Of a stretch of DNA of 64,000 bases, positions 31,491-42,904 are shown one piece after another. Origin of the DNA: Nematopogon swammerdamellus. Its lineage: Eukaryota > Arthropoda > Insecta > Lepidoptera > Adelidae. The translations under genes and the position numbers were made by a program. The number at the start of each line of letters is the position of its first letter. Within the stretch, counting starts at the first letter, position 1. The notes beneath the pieces were generated by a model that worked only from the letters and a program-made list of their open reading frames with translations, did no database searches and had not been told where the DNA came from. Location: assembly GCA_946902875.1 (NCBI GenBank), contig OX336339.1:25265349-25329348 (forward strand), in the 5' to 3' direction.

Positions 31491-32083
31491 TAGGCTTAGT
31501 AATAGGGTTCCGTAGCGGATACGGAACCCTAAAAAGATCTTCGGTATGGCACGTTCCTTCTCTGAAGTGATATTGACTGGTCGGAATATGTGCCCCTCTG
31601 ACATAGCCACCCGGATACCGGTTTATGTCGCATAAAATAACAACTTATCGAATATTTTCAGGTAACGAGCTGGCAAACCATTTCGATTGACGTCTACAAC
31701 TTCGTCAGATACCTGATTCCAATTTCGATGCTCTGCTTCTATTGCGAGAGTATCTACTCCTACGTCGACAGCATCAAGGATTCCCTTGTTCACATCATCA
31801 TTCACAATGATAACAGGCGTAACATAATCATTAAACATTGACTAAAATATGGAATCAATGAGTTTGAAAAAAAGATGAATGATAATTATTGTTCTTCGCT
31901 TAATTTGGTTTTCTTTTATTTTTAGAGATCCAACGCTTGTGCTGTCTGATGTTGGATGTCATCAGACTGCAGCCTCTAGAGATGGTGCTGCTGAGACTGT
32001 ACCGTGTGGACTTGCGGCTGGTGATACGCTACCTGGCCTTCCTCGCTACATACATCTTCGTCGTGCTTCAATTATTTTACTAA
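29956..32083 (+). CDS. Gustatory receptor family protein, gene 3 (four exons)
   Basis: Exons are 29956-30723, 30976-31065, 31662-31818 and 31926-32083, giving 390 residues. Phases are 0, 0 and 1, as in the other genes. Exon 1 encodes MCLLKDKVLQKRAEG and aligns along its length with genes 1, 2 and 4, closest to gene 4. Exon 3 is one codon shorter than in the paralogs (it begins VTSWQTIS). The C-terminus reads TYIFVVLQL, so the last motif position is Leu instead of Phe, a tolerated variant in the family. All four exons are open, with GT-AG splice sites. Intron 2 contains a SINE-B split by a family C repeat. Probably functional; the ligand is unknown. Confidence 0.88.
31084..31630 (+). mobile_element. 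SINE-B interrupted by a family C repeat (31125-31535), in intron 2 of gene 3
   Basis: The left half ends '...gtccagtatcaccagcaat' and the right half resumes with 'cggtatggcacgttccttct'. Joined, they match SINE-B. The insert runs from 'ccggcgaagtgcgagtcg' to 'ggatacggaaccctaaaaa' and has a (CAGA)n tract, so it is a complete family C copy. The nesting shows that family C was mobile after SINE-B. Confidence 0.75.
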
Positions 32084-32187
32084 CTATATGTCACAAGACA
32101 TCAAACTCATGATTCCACTGTGCTGAAACTTTTCCGAGCAAAGATTTGAATCGATAGATAGGTCAAAGCGGTCAAGAGTCAGTAGTC

Positions 32188-32365
32188 AGTCATCAAGAAT
32201 CGCATCAAAAGCTGCCTCATGTTAACAAAACGCTAGCGCTCTGCACTCGCGCATCGGCGCGTCCCATTCCGTTCCGTGCAACGACCTCTCAACACGCCCG
32301 TGGCGCTGTGACTGATATAAAGTAGCTGCATGCGGCCCTTTCATTGGTGACATTATCTATAGCAC
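32188..32365 (+). repeat. Inverted repeat H, copy 1, after gene 3
   Basis: The phrases 'aatcgcatcaaaagctgcct', 'gctctgcactcgcgcatcgg' and 'tgcatgcggccctttcatt' recur as their reverse complements at 37930-38110, just past gene 4. The pair brackets gene 4 and its flanks. Confidence 0.75.
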
Positions 32366-32544
32366 GCCGTGTTTATTAAAAAATATATATATTGTAAAGA
32401 TAGTAACCAGATGCAATATATGAGTTTTAATAATTACTTGAGTATTAATTACTATCTTTTGCCTTACTATACTTTCTTTAATACTGCTCAGCCCTTAGGC
32501 TATTTAGCATGATGGTATATAGCCTATAGTGAGAATCAAGAATA

Positions 32545-32900
32545 TTTCCATTGGTGCAAACCGCATCAAAATCTGTTCAGTGGTTCAGTAATTAACCTCA
32601 ATCATACATACAGAGCGACGTTCACAGACAGCGAGACAGTTCCCTTTTATAATGCACTATCTGTGCCCGCGGCTCCGAACGCTCTCATATTTGACTTCTC
32701 TGCTAACCTCATAAGCCATTTAACGTGATGAAATGTAGCCTATAATTGATGGGAAGAACGAAGCTATCCGTAGAAGGAAACAGTATTTAAATTGCTTCAG
32801 TGGTTCTCGAGTTATAAGCGGACAGGCAGAAATACATACAGACAGACAGAAAGCAGACGTTGGATTTTATTAAAGGTAAAGGAAGGAAGGATAAGGAAGG
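32545..32900 (+). repeat. Family D repeats
   Basis: The segment 'ttggtgcaaaccgcatcaaa' plus a tail is followed by a full family D block starting 'ctgtgcccgcggctccgaac'. It has the same order as the units in intron 3 of gene 1. Confidence 0.65.
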
Positions 32901-33188
32901 ATTATTAATAATTATATATATATAGCAATATAATGACAAAATGAAAAAAATTATGACCGGCTATTATTTGGAAGAATTACAAGGAAACAATAATCACACT
33001 ACTGAAGACTAAGCTGAGAATCTACCCCCTTCAAAGTTGAAGATCTACCCCCTACATAAGTTGAAGAACCACCCCGTACATCTACCACATCTACCCTCTC
33101 TCGCAAGGTGATCTTGGGCGGGGATGATGAAGATTGTCCAGCCAAGACCCAACGATGGCTGAGGTTAAAAAAATCTTGGACGAGGATT

Positions 33189-33231
<43 letters not shown>

Positions 33232-34673
33232 AACATATTTGATATTTAAATTATTAAGTCTATAGGACCTTTATAACATATCTTCTCTTTCTTAACATAA
33301 TAATTCGGACTAGTCCAGATCACCAAGAGTTTTGCCTGACATCAACTACCTATCTATTATTATATCTATACTAATCGCAAAAATGATGAAGGGGGGGGGG
33401 GGGGAGAGGTGGACGCGGCCTTCGGAATTCGGAAAGAGCCAATCACACTATGCGGACGCTTTTGAACGTCCGAGCTGACTTTACTTTGGTTAACTATTGA
33501 GTTGCGGTCGTCATTTTGTATGTGTTTTGGAAGTTTTTTGATTACGACTCCCAACAGTTTAGTTGGAGAAGAATCGGTCGTCTGCCCTGTCCGTGCCATA
33601 AACCGATCAAAATCGGGCCGCGCGGGTATTGGTGCGGGCGACCACACGTTTGGAATGGTGACCTAACTCAGAAAAAGTGAAACTTCACGAAAGAACGAAC
33701 GTAAGTTGCAACGCTCCTCATTAGGTGCGCTGCCCAACGCCATCTAGAAGTCGTACCATTGCATAAGTTGAAAGGAATACACATAGATAGATGGCGCTAT
33801 CCCGATTGAAATTAAAAATAATACATAGCGTAAGAAGCTTCATTTTTGTCGAGTGTCCAAAGACACCTCACATTTTTATTATTTTTAGACTTTTTTTTCC
33901 TCTCGGTTTCGGCTGTGCCTTATCCGTCAGTCAGTCAGCCAAGTTAGTGTTAATAATTTTACTAAGTAGATTATTTATTAATTCACAATCATTTTACATA
34001 GCGTGTAAATAATAGCATGCGGTACAAAGTAGTACCTACCCGGTTTTTTATATAAAAACCGGGTAATTTTCGGTTTTACCCTGTAAACCCGGTTAACCGG
34101 TTTAACTTTTAAATTCGCACTAGCCATCTACCTCACCCACAACCCCAGGCATGTCTGACAGATTATAGTCTTTTGCACATTTAATTAGGTATATTTTCAT
34201 TTCATTTGATAAGTGCTAAATGTGTTTTCTGATAAATTAAAAATATCAAAACAATAAAACAAGTATATCGTTTACCCAAACGCAGCCCGGCCTTCGGCTT
34301 TGAAAACTAAGACGACAGCCGGTAAAAGCTATGTATACAGAAGCGATAATTTATTATCTTACTTGCGTTTTAATGCTATTTCCTGTTAAAAGAAATTAAC
34401 TTGAGCGGAGCCGCGGTAACAGCTAGAAGACCATAAACTATAAACTGTGAGGTATTAAAAAGGTGGGAAAAATACGAACAAAATATACTTTGATCTGTGT
34501 TAGATATGGTTTGATAATGTATTCCTTTGACATGTCAAGAGTCAAGACAAATAAAATAAGTAAGTAATGTATTACATTATTACCTTAATTTTATAATTAA
34601 TAACAATGAAATTGAAGTCAATTCAATATAATTTACTAGCATTATAGCATTGGGGTGAAAATTTTAAAGAAAA
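32901..34673. other. Intergenic between genes 3 and 4; microsatellites only
   Basis: It contains (TG)n at about 33190-33228 and a run of about 14 G near 33392. A minus-strand open frame at 33366-33647 is proline-rich at its end because of the poly-G tract. I do not recognise it. No exon with splice context is seen. Confidence 0.45.
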
Positions 34674-37600
34674 ATGGACGTGCTCAAAGATAAAGTCTTG
34701 CAAAAGAAAGCAGAAGGAATTCTAAGAACTTGTTTAAATCCTTTGCTTTTCATCCAAACTCTACTCGCTTGCGGCGGCATAGTAAAATTTCTAACGTCAT
34801 CCTCAAAACTTCGTTACCTACTCGCTGTGTATTCAACTGTCGCTATTTTATACATTCTCTACATCGTTGTCATGGGGATTCCATTATATTTCGAACTACA
34901 AGTCATGTCCGTCGCGATCATTTCGTCTATACAGCGTGTGCTCATTCTACTCAGCCATATCGTAATAAATATCGAATCATTTCACGGCTCGAGTTTTAAT
35001 GCTGTCATTAACGCAATCTTACACGTGAACTCGGTCGTTCAGTCTATCGAGCGCTCCGAAAGCAACATAATCATCTTCAGCGCGATATGTACTGTGATTC
35101 AAATCTGCGATCACAGTTTTATTTTGTTCGAGCTTTATTTTTATTTTTACGGCGGTGTTTTTTGGTTGAGCTACACTATTGTCTTCTCGATGTTGTGTGT
35201 AATTCAAAGTGAAATTTTCATTTGCATAATTCTTATCCGTACTATTGCGATGCAATTTGACCAAATAAGTAGGGAGTTACATAAAATTGTTGCTGTTTCA
35301 AATGAAAATGTTAAATCAGTTTATTTGTTAGACTTCATGCCAGGAAATATAAGCTGCTCGAAGCTTAAACGCATATACAAGACTTATGATAAGATTGTAC
35401 AAGCCGTTGAACAGATTCAACTATTTTATGCGCACAAGGTCCAATAATTTATTATATCCGGCAGTATAAATTATTCATATGTATATATATTATAATATTA
35501 AATTATATATTTAAGGTACTAACAAAACATTGTGACTTGCGATTTTGTCAGTTCTTCGTCGCATTGAATTTAGAACTGGCGGAATTTTCGAAAAGTCCAA
35601 GCTTAGGTTACCTATCTATGGATGAAGTTATACAATAAACAATAAACAATATATATATTATTTTATCTGTCGTGCATCAAAAGCGCAGGCAGAAACTCCA
35701 GGCATCAAAATTTTAATTTTATAGTCAAGTCCACGCTTCTTATTGCGAATACACCGTGCATCCTAGAACCTTGCGGTTATTTCCGACTGGATGGCAAGAG
35801 GCCCGATGGTATCACCCAGTGCCTTGGGATAAGGGTAGACCTTTGATGTGGGACGGCACTTGTGTCGACACATTGGCACCAAGTCAAGTTCGGGCCTCTT
35901 CATGAGCGGCTGGCGCGGCCGCGCGGCCGGAACGGAGAGCTTCAAACGCAACAAATATAGAAATATCATTCAAGATTTCGAATTTGTTGCGTTTGCGGTT
36001 GAAACCCTCGGTCCGTGGAGCAGTGAAGCCAAAAGCTTCTTGAAGAGGCTTGGCCCTCTGCTGGTGGACGCAACTGGCGTCCCGCAATCAAGGGCCTACT
36101 TTATTCAAAGGGTAAGCCTTGCCATCCAGCGGGATAATGCCGCAAGTATTCTGTGAACTTTTGAAACGACAGATTTGATAGTTGTTATAATGTTTGTTGG
36201 TAAGTTTTAATTCTTTAGTTATTTGTATGACTTTTATATATTTTCTTGAATAAAGATTTGCAAATTTCGTGTAATGTATAACTGTGGTATAAATTATTCA
36301 TATGTACATTTATTATAATGAAATTGAATTTAATTGCCTCTTGTTTTCAGATATTCTTATTCATCAACATAACTTTCTTGTATCAAATTCAGAATGTACA
36401 GGTATTGATATTAAGTGGCATAACTCGTGATATCACTAAAGTAAGTATTAATTTGTGTGCTTTCGAAGTTGTAATACTTTTGTTATCAAACTCAACCGGT
36501 CAATGTGATCAAATCCATGAATTAAGAAAAAGTTCTAAAACTTTAATACTTGCCTACACTTTACTATAATGTAATGATTTAAATAATTAATTTTGTTTTA
36601 ATATATAATTATATTGCTGTACTGTGTGGCCAAAAAGTGAATGAAGAATAAATTTACATACATACCCCACGCTGTATCCCGACAATCGGGATAAGAAGAG
36701 TAATCGGTTCTGTGCTGCAAGGCTCTGGTAAATTATAGCATAACACCGACCACCACGTTTCGAAAAGTATTCGAACAAGATAACTATCAAGCAGCAAGTA
36801 AGGCACGAAACCCCACCCGATGCACGATTCGTTGGAAGGTGAGAGGAGCATGCCAAGGTGAAAGGAGAATTTAGAATTTGAAATACTCTTCGGTTGTTTT
36901 CAGATAAATAGAAGCTGTTTCTTCATTGTGGTTCAGGTCTACAACGTCGTCAGATACCTGATTCCGATTTCGATGCTCTGCTTCTATTGCGAGAAACTCT
37001 ACTCCAACGTCGACAGGATCAAGGATTCCCTTGTTCATATCATCGCATACAATAATGACAGGGGTAACAGAGCCATTCATGGTTTTTTTTTATTTATTAA
37101 AAAAAAATTTTTTTTTATTTAATTTGATTTTTTTTCGAAATTAAATTAACAATAGGATTTTAAACACGAAACTTAAGGAGCTACGCCTTTTTTAGGGTTC
37201 CGTATCCATACGGAGGCCTAGTTGTACGCCGTCTGTCTGTCTATGTGTCCTTCCGTCCTAGGGTTGTATCGCTTGAACAGTAATAGGTAGCTGATTGAAA
37301 TGTTCACAGAATGTGTATACGTCTATGGTTATAGCGGATGTGCTAACAAACAATAAAAAAAGAAAAAAAAGTTCAAAATTAAGGGGGTCCCCATAAAAGA
37401 AAAGTCCTAAGAATAGATTATTACATATTCATGCTACTGAATAATAGATGGCGCCACAGGTTTTTTTTTATGGAAACTGACGCGGTTGGCTACATCACCT
37501 ACAACATCCGTGATGTCAGCCCATAACACCAGGTGAACAGGTATTTATATTATGAAATATAGACGAATATGTTTTTGACAGGTATGATACAGCGTACCCT

Positions 37601-37808
37601 CCATGCGCAAGTAAAATTCGCACTTGACAGATAATAATTTATTTTTTCAGATATACAACGGTTGTGCTGTCTGATGTTGGATGTCATCAGACTGCAGCCT
37701 CTGGAGTTGGTGGTGCTGAGACTGTACCGCGTTGACATGCGGCTGGTACCGCGCTATCTGGCATTCCTCGCTACATACATCATCGTGGTTCTGCAGTTTC
37801 TCTACTGA
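34674..37808 (+). CDS. Gustatory receptor family protein, gene 4 (four exons)
   Basis: Exons are 34674-35438, 36351-36440, 36904-37063 and 37651-37808, giving 390 residues. Phases are 0, 0 and 1. It starts MDVLKDKVLQKKAEG after 'agaaaa', as in genes 1 and 2, and is closest in exon 1 to gene 3. The C-terminus is TYIIVVLQF, fitting TYhhhhhQF. Seven hydrophobic segments fall at the same places as in gene 1. Intron 1 is the longest of the four genes (912 bp) because of LINE debris. Intron 2 has a family F repeat; intron 3 has a family C repeat. Exon 4 shares a 43-bp identical stretch with genes 1 and 2, despite the distance between their first exons. Confidence 0.9.
35690..36160 (+). pseudogene. 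Non-LTR retrotransposon ORF remnant in intron 1 of gene 4
   Basis: One frame has GTCVDTLAPSQVRAS. Another has VAFAVETLGPWSSEAKSFLK and, near its end, IQRVSLAIQRDNAASIL. 'CVDTLAPSH', 'VETLGPW' and 'SLAIQRGNAASI' are recurrent C-terminal signatures in LINE-derived frames of insects (from memory). The two halves are in different frames, so the copy is broken. A second fragment is at 47041-47110. Confidence 0.6.
36655..36870 (+). repeat. Family F repeat in intron 2 of gene 4
   Basis: It contains 'cacgctgtatcccgacaatc' and 'gattcgttggaaggtgagag', a shortened version of the 12645-12935 copy. Confidence 0.6.
37190..37630 (-). repeat. Family C repeat with an inserted SINE-A tail, in intron 3 of gene 4
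   Basis: It opens 'tttttagggttccgtatcca' and closes 'gtaaaattcgcacttgacag'. A SINE-A 3' fragment (about 37465-37535) lies within it. It ends about 20 bp before exon 4. Confidence 0.65.
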
Positions 37809-37929
37809 CTCTCGAGTCGTCAAACTACCCCTTTTAGAGCCTTTTTGCGTGTGCATGTCTTGTGTTTTATCGCTTTCACCTTTCAATTAATATTCAATGT
37901 TACCCAAAGATTTTAAATGGGGCACTACA

Positions 37930-38110
37930 GACAATGTCACCAAAATGAAAGGGCCGCATGCGGCTACTTCACATCAGACGCAGCGCCACGCGCGTGTTGT
38001 CGTGAGGTCGTTCCACGGAACGGAACGGAACTCGCCGACGCGCGAGTGCAGAGCAGTGTTAGCGTTTCGTTAACATGAGTCAGCTTTTGATGCGATTCTG
38101 ATGACTATAC
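37930..38110 (-). repeat. Inverted repeat H, copy 2, after gene 4
   Basis: It is the reverse complement of 32188-32365 with moderate divergence, for example 'gggccgcatgcggctacttc' and 'gcttttgatgcgattctgat'. Confidence 0.75.
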
Positions 38111-38671
38111 TGTTCATGAAGTCACACACACCATTATGTCTAATCGGTGACGAACTCTTGAGCGCTTTGCGCTATCTATTGATATAAATATTTGATATTA
38201 AGTACCCATATTATTCTATGTTACTAGGTGTTTGCCCGAGGATGAGCTCGCGGCATTGCAGGTTATGATTAATTTTGAGTCTTCGCAATATATTCTCTCA
38301 CTCTCTCTCTCTCTCTTTCTCTGTCTCATTCCCTACCTCTCGACCTCCCTCCCTCGCTCCCTTCCTCTTAGGAGATGAATTTTCGAAAATCCTCACTCAG
38401 TGCTAACCCTTTTTTTATGGATAGCGCGACATATTTCATCGTTTCACCTACGAGTAGGTGTCTAACGATGCCCATGAACATTCTGTGATGCACGGGGATT
38501 GCGAATACCACGGCGGCCTGAAAGGTGCCTTTTCACGCGCCTTTTTAAAAACCCCAGGTTTTACTTGGGAGGAAATAGATATTATATAAGGAACTCCTAT
38601 GTGTCTAGGCCCACCGGTTTAGTCTGTGCCTTGTCTGTCAGTCAGACAGTGTGAGAGTAGCTTTCTAATAT

Positions 38672-38975
38672 AAAACCGGTCAAGTGCGAGTCGGACTCGC
38701 GCACCGAGGTTTCCGCACAACAACAAAAAAACATTGAAAAAAAACACGTTTCTTGTATGGGAACCCCCTTAATTTTTTACTTTTTATATTTTTTATTATT
38801 TGTTCTTATATCCGCCATAATAACACATATTCTGTGAACATTTCAACGGGCTACCTATTACGGTTCAAGAGATACAGCCCTCGGACGGACGGACAGACAG
38901 ACGGACGGAAGGACAGACAGACGGACGGCGTAGGCTTAGTAATAGGGTCCCGTACCGGATACGGAACCCTAAAAA
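38672..38975 (+). repeat. Family C repeat
   Basis: It runs from 'aaaaccggtcaagtgcgagt' to 'cggatacggaaccctaaaaa', with a (GACA/GACG)n tract at 38880-38930. Confidence 0.7.
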
Positions 38976-39379
38976 ATCGCATCCAAATCTGTCCATTCGT
39001 TTGAGAGCTACGATGCCACAGTCGCACACACAGGCAGACACGCACACATACAGAAACCCACACATACAGACATACATACGAAGGCGTCAAACTTATAACA
39101 CCAGTCCATTTGCGTCGTGGGTTAAAAATGGTCGTATATCAATCAAACGATGGCACCACAAATGATTTCCACAAAACAAAGGAGCATGGGGTATGACGTC
39201 AAAGAAGGTTTTAATCTAATCGTTCCTGAAAAAAAACACGCAATAAGCCACAGCCGCCCTGCGCCCCGCCCCGCACCCCGCCCCGCCGCCGCCGCCAGCG
39301 ATTACAACGGATTAGCTCCGCCGTTATCGCTTCTGTGCTGACGTACATAAACGGAATGTGTCATAAAATACACAAAGGT

Positions 39380-39838
39380 AAAAAAAGTTAATTTAAAAAA
39401 TAAAAAAACCCGACTGCGTAAAAAATTAACTTTAAATAAAAACTGCAAAGAAAAAAAAACAAGTCCAGTAGTCTAGAACTCTGTTAAGTAATATTGAATA
39501 ACTACACCATTGAAATAGTTTCATGATCGATACACACATATAATAAAACAAATAATAAACTCTAATGCGGAACATAGCGACTTTAACAGTCGGGACCCAT
39601 TATTGGGAAAATGTCAATGGGTCCCGACTGTTAAAGTCGCTATGTTCCGCATTAGAGTTTATTATTTGTTTTATTATATGTGTGTATCGATCATGAAACT
39701 ATTTCAATGGTGTAGTCATTCAATATTACTTAACAGAGTTCTAGACTACTGGACTTGTTTTTTTTTTCTTTGCAGTTTTTATTTAAAGTTAATTTTTTAC
39801 GCAGTCGGGTTTTTTTATTTTTTAAATTAACTTTTTTT
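39380..39838. repeat. Near-perfect palindrome, arms of about 222 bp
   Basis: The left arm is 39380-39601 and the right arm 39616-39838, with a 14-base spacer. I see only one substitution (ttgaataac against ttgaatgac) and one A-tract length difference between the arms. The outer ends carry 'aaacccgactgcgtaaa' and its complement. No TIR-type target duplication was identified. Confidence 0.93.
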
Positions 39839-40161
39839 ATTTTACACTTTTTAGTTAGAATTATAAGACCGTAAATTTCGTAATCTTGTCATTTCATTGA
39901 GAAAGTTAATATCGTGGGATTATTAAGTAGCTTTCGGTGGTCTAAACCACTGATAATTTTATTGATTATTATTAATGATTGTCACGTGGTATCGAGATAC
40001 GATTTGTTTTCTTTATTTTTGAAAATTACCAAAATCCCAGCCTTGAACCCTTGTAACTTTTTCGTTTATGATTGTATCAGCACGAAATAAAATTTATTGG
40101 ATTTTATAATGTATCCTTATTCTAGAAAAAATATCATTTGATGAAGTTAATACAATGAATA

Positions 40162-41364
40162 GAAATGAAATGAAATGAAGTGAAGTGAAATGAAATGAAA
40201 TGAAATGAAATGAAATGAAATGAAATGAAATGAAATGAAATGAAATGAAATGAGTTTATTTATCTCATCCAAAACCTACACACACAGTAGATACAATAAA
40301 AACACAATACGGACAAGACAAATTGGACCTGACACAGCCTTTGTCCCTCACCACCGAGTCCAGGGGCCAGTGAGAGGGACGCTGATTTTAAGTCAGGCCC
40401 AAGTACACAACACAAATAATATTCTAATATACCCTAACACAAACATATACATAACAACCAGAGAAAAAGGAGAAGAAGAAGTCTTAAAGTTACAGTACAC
40501 AAAACACAATAACAAACACAACAATCCATCCGTCCGTCTGTCGGTCCGCACGTCATAATAATACATTTTGGAGGCATAGGGCCTTGATTTTATAGCTATA
40601 ACATTTTTAACTGTTGGTCAAATATAAATTTCCTCAATTTACATTTGAATGTATTACAATTAGTAATATCTCTGAGAGGAGGCCTCAGCCTCAGGAGGTT
40701 CCAACACCGAGTTGCCGCATATTTGAAGGAACCTTCAAATGCGGCGCCTCTGTGCCTAGGAGCTTCCAGCAGTTTACCCACAGATCTCGTGCAGTAGCAG
40801 TGCGAATCTCCCAACCAGGTGAGTTTATCGTACAGTGTTTTGGGCTGTTATTTTTAATCACATCTTGAACTAGGCACGAGAAGTGTAGGCGCCTGCGGTT
40901 GCGCATATTCAGCGTCCTCAGTTTACTTAAAATGGGTGTAATGCGAGCACGTCTCTTAGGCCGCTCGCAATACCTCACACACGAGTTCTGGACACGCTGA
41001 ATATGCTTGGCCGTCCTCTCGAGGATGCAAGGACCGAAAACCACGTCGCAGTAATTAAAGTTGGACAGAACGAGTGATTCAGCCAACTGTCTCCGAACCT
41101 CCACACTGACACAGTTCCGAAATTTGTACAGACTTTTAAGTTTGCCATATGACCTGCGAATTAGTTGCTCCACGTGGGCTTCAAATTTCAGCCCGCCGTC
41201 AATCAACACGCCGAGATCCCTGGCCGATGTCGCGATGCGTATGGGAACGTTGTTTAACTTGAAACATGGACTGAATTGCATCATTTTACTGATCGCGTGC
41301 TTGGTCCCCAGCACAACTATTACGGTTTTATTCGGGTTCAGGCCCAAGCCGCACTGCTCTGCTC
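40162..41364 (-). mobile_element. 5'-truncated CR1/L2-like LINE
   Basis: It lies on the minus strand. Its 3' end is a (TGAAA)n / (TTTCA)n tract at about 40162-40252, a usual 3' terminus of this LINE group, preceded by a short 3' UTR. The insertion is flanked by tgaata at 40156-40161 and 41365-41370, a likely target duplication. The inferred empty site matches the other arm of the foldback. Confidence 0.8.
40596..41347 (-). pseudogene. Reverse transcriptase C-terminal relic of the CR1/L2-like LINE
   Basis: The frame from 41347 starts at the region after the catalytic YxDD box: LNPNKTVIVVLG, then 'ATSARDLGVLIDGGLKFEAH', 'LVLSNFNYCDVVFGPCI' and 'RVQNSCVRYCERPKRRARIT'. These are the thumb and connection motifs of CR1/L2/Jockey-like enzymes. 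Near 40700-40800 the frame changes. The alternate frame 40596-40814 continues as PRHRGAAFEGSFKYAATRCW and ends with a Lys-rich tail, so a frameshift breaks the C-terminus. There are no finger or palm domains, no endonuclease and no ORF1. Confidence 0.85.
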
Positions 41365-42469
41365 TGAATAGGACTTATGACCTCCGAAAGTCCCGAGAAC
41401 GAGTAAAAATATGACAGAATCTTAGTTTCTTAATTCATTTAAAAAAAGACTGACAGCATTTTCTTTTAAAAAGTTCGCTAGTTTAGGCTATTTCCAACGG
41501 TATACCAAATGTCATACAAATAATTCACTATGTGGTCAAAATTAGGGATATAGACCAGAATAGAACGACAACACGGGCACTTCGTAACAGGACCACTTAC
41601 TTATCGGTGGTCGCTTCCCGTACTGAGAGCGTTTTCCGGAGCATTTTCAAATTTAGAACAGGTACCGGTCGCGCGGGCACTTTGTTCAATTCTCCAATAT
41701 GAATGTTTAGACTCTTGCAAATTATCTCTAATTTTGATCACATAGTGAATGATTTGTATAATAAAATGTGGTATACCTTTGGAAAGGGCGTAAACTAGCA
41801 AACTTTTTAAAGAAAACGACGCTCTCAATTGGTGTTGTTTTTTTTTTAATGAATTAAGAAATTAAGATTCTGTCATCTTTTTACTCGTTCTCGGAACTTT
41901 GGGAGGTCATAAGTCCTTTTCATGGTATTAACTTCATCAAATATTTTTTTTACTAAAACAAGGATACATAGTAAAATTCAATAAATTTTATTTCGTGCTG
42001 ATAGAAACATGAACAAAAAAGTTACAAGGGTTTAAAGCTGGGATTTTGGTAATTTTCAAAAATAAAGAAAAAAAATCGTATCTCGGACCACGTGACACCT
42101 GACAAAAGGTATGTTAGGTCAAAACGTTGCAAATGACCCCACTTACCTACAAAAAAAAATTGTCGGCCGATATGCCGAGCATCCTGTATAATAAGAACTT
42201 TATCACAGCTCTATTATTATAAGAGTGAGAATGGCTGCTAAACAACTTTAAATCGTTATAGATCCTAAATGGTCATTCGAAATGAAAAATGATAAGAGAA
42301 ACCTAGAGATCATTTTCAAATACCTATTCAACGATACCCCACTTAACATAGATAATCAACTTTAATTTTTTTCTTTTTCACAATATGGCACCTAGTTGTC
42401 GCCATATTGAATTTTGATTACTGTCATGTCTTTAGTGACACTCGCAAGATTAAGACAAATCGATTGACG

Positions 42470-42610
42470 TGAGAATCATCAAAATCGGCCCACGCGTTTG
42501 GTCTCTAGTGTGCCACAAAGGAACAAACATACATACATACATACATACATACATACATAGGCTGATAAACACATTACCCTCCTTTGCGCCGCGCAGTCGG
42601 GTAATAAAAC
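42470..42610 (+). repeat. LINE-type 3' end with (CATA)n
   Basis: The phrases 'catcaaaatcggcccacgcg' and 'agtgtgccacaaaggaaca' are followed by a (CATA)n tract at about 42527-42558, then 'gccgcgcagtcgggtaataa'. The ending also appears inverted at 39405-39420 in the palindrome. Confidence 0.5.
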
Positions 42611-42904
42611 GGAGAGGCATTTCAAGCAAACTAGAGTTGGGAAATACTGACAAAAGTCCGCACTGATCAGTATCAGTGTCAGTACACGAAAATACTGATT
42701 ACAAATATCTGTTACAAAGTACTGAATCAGTGACCCTCTAAAAGTGAAGACATAATACGTCATACACACTGACAAAGGTCTGCAATAACCAGTCCAGTGG
42801 GTATCAGTGCGAAATTTCGAATATTGAAGAGAAAATCCTGAGTTTTATAGTTAACATTAATTTGCAACTTGCAACAACAAAAGAGTAAGATAAGCTGTTA
42901 AATA

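Larger units (their letters stand above)
39979..42097. mobile_element. Imperfect foldback element interrupted by a LINE insertion
   Basis: The left arm is 39979-40161 continued at 41371 to about 41600. The right arm is about 41660-42097. Matched pairs include 'tgatgaagttaatac' (40140) with 'gtattaacttcatca' (41925), and 'gacttatgacctcc' (41372) with 'gggaggtcataagtc' (41908). The outer pair is 'gtcacgtggt' / 'accacgtgac'. The arms become comparable in length only if the LINE (40162-41364) is removed. The central about 60 bp do not pair well. Confidence 0.8.

Noticed and set aside
33366..33647. 93-residue minus-strand frame ending in a proline run
   Set aside because: The proline run is a poly-G tract. 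There are no splice sites or known domains, so it is listed only as unresolved intergenic sequence.
40162..40260. (TGAAA)n tract taken as an independent microsatellite
   Set aside because: It is better explained as the 3' terminal repeat of the minus-strand LINE that ends there, inside matching target duplications.
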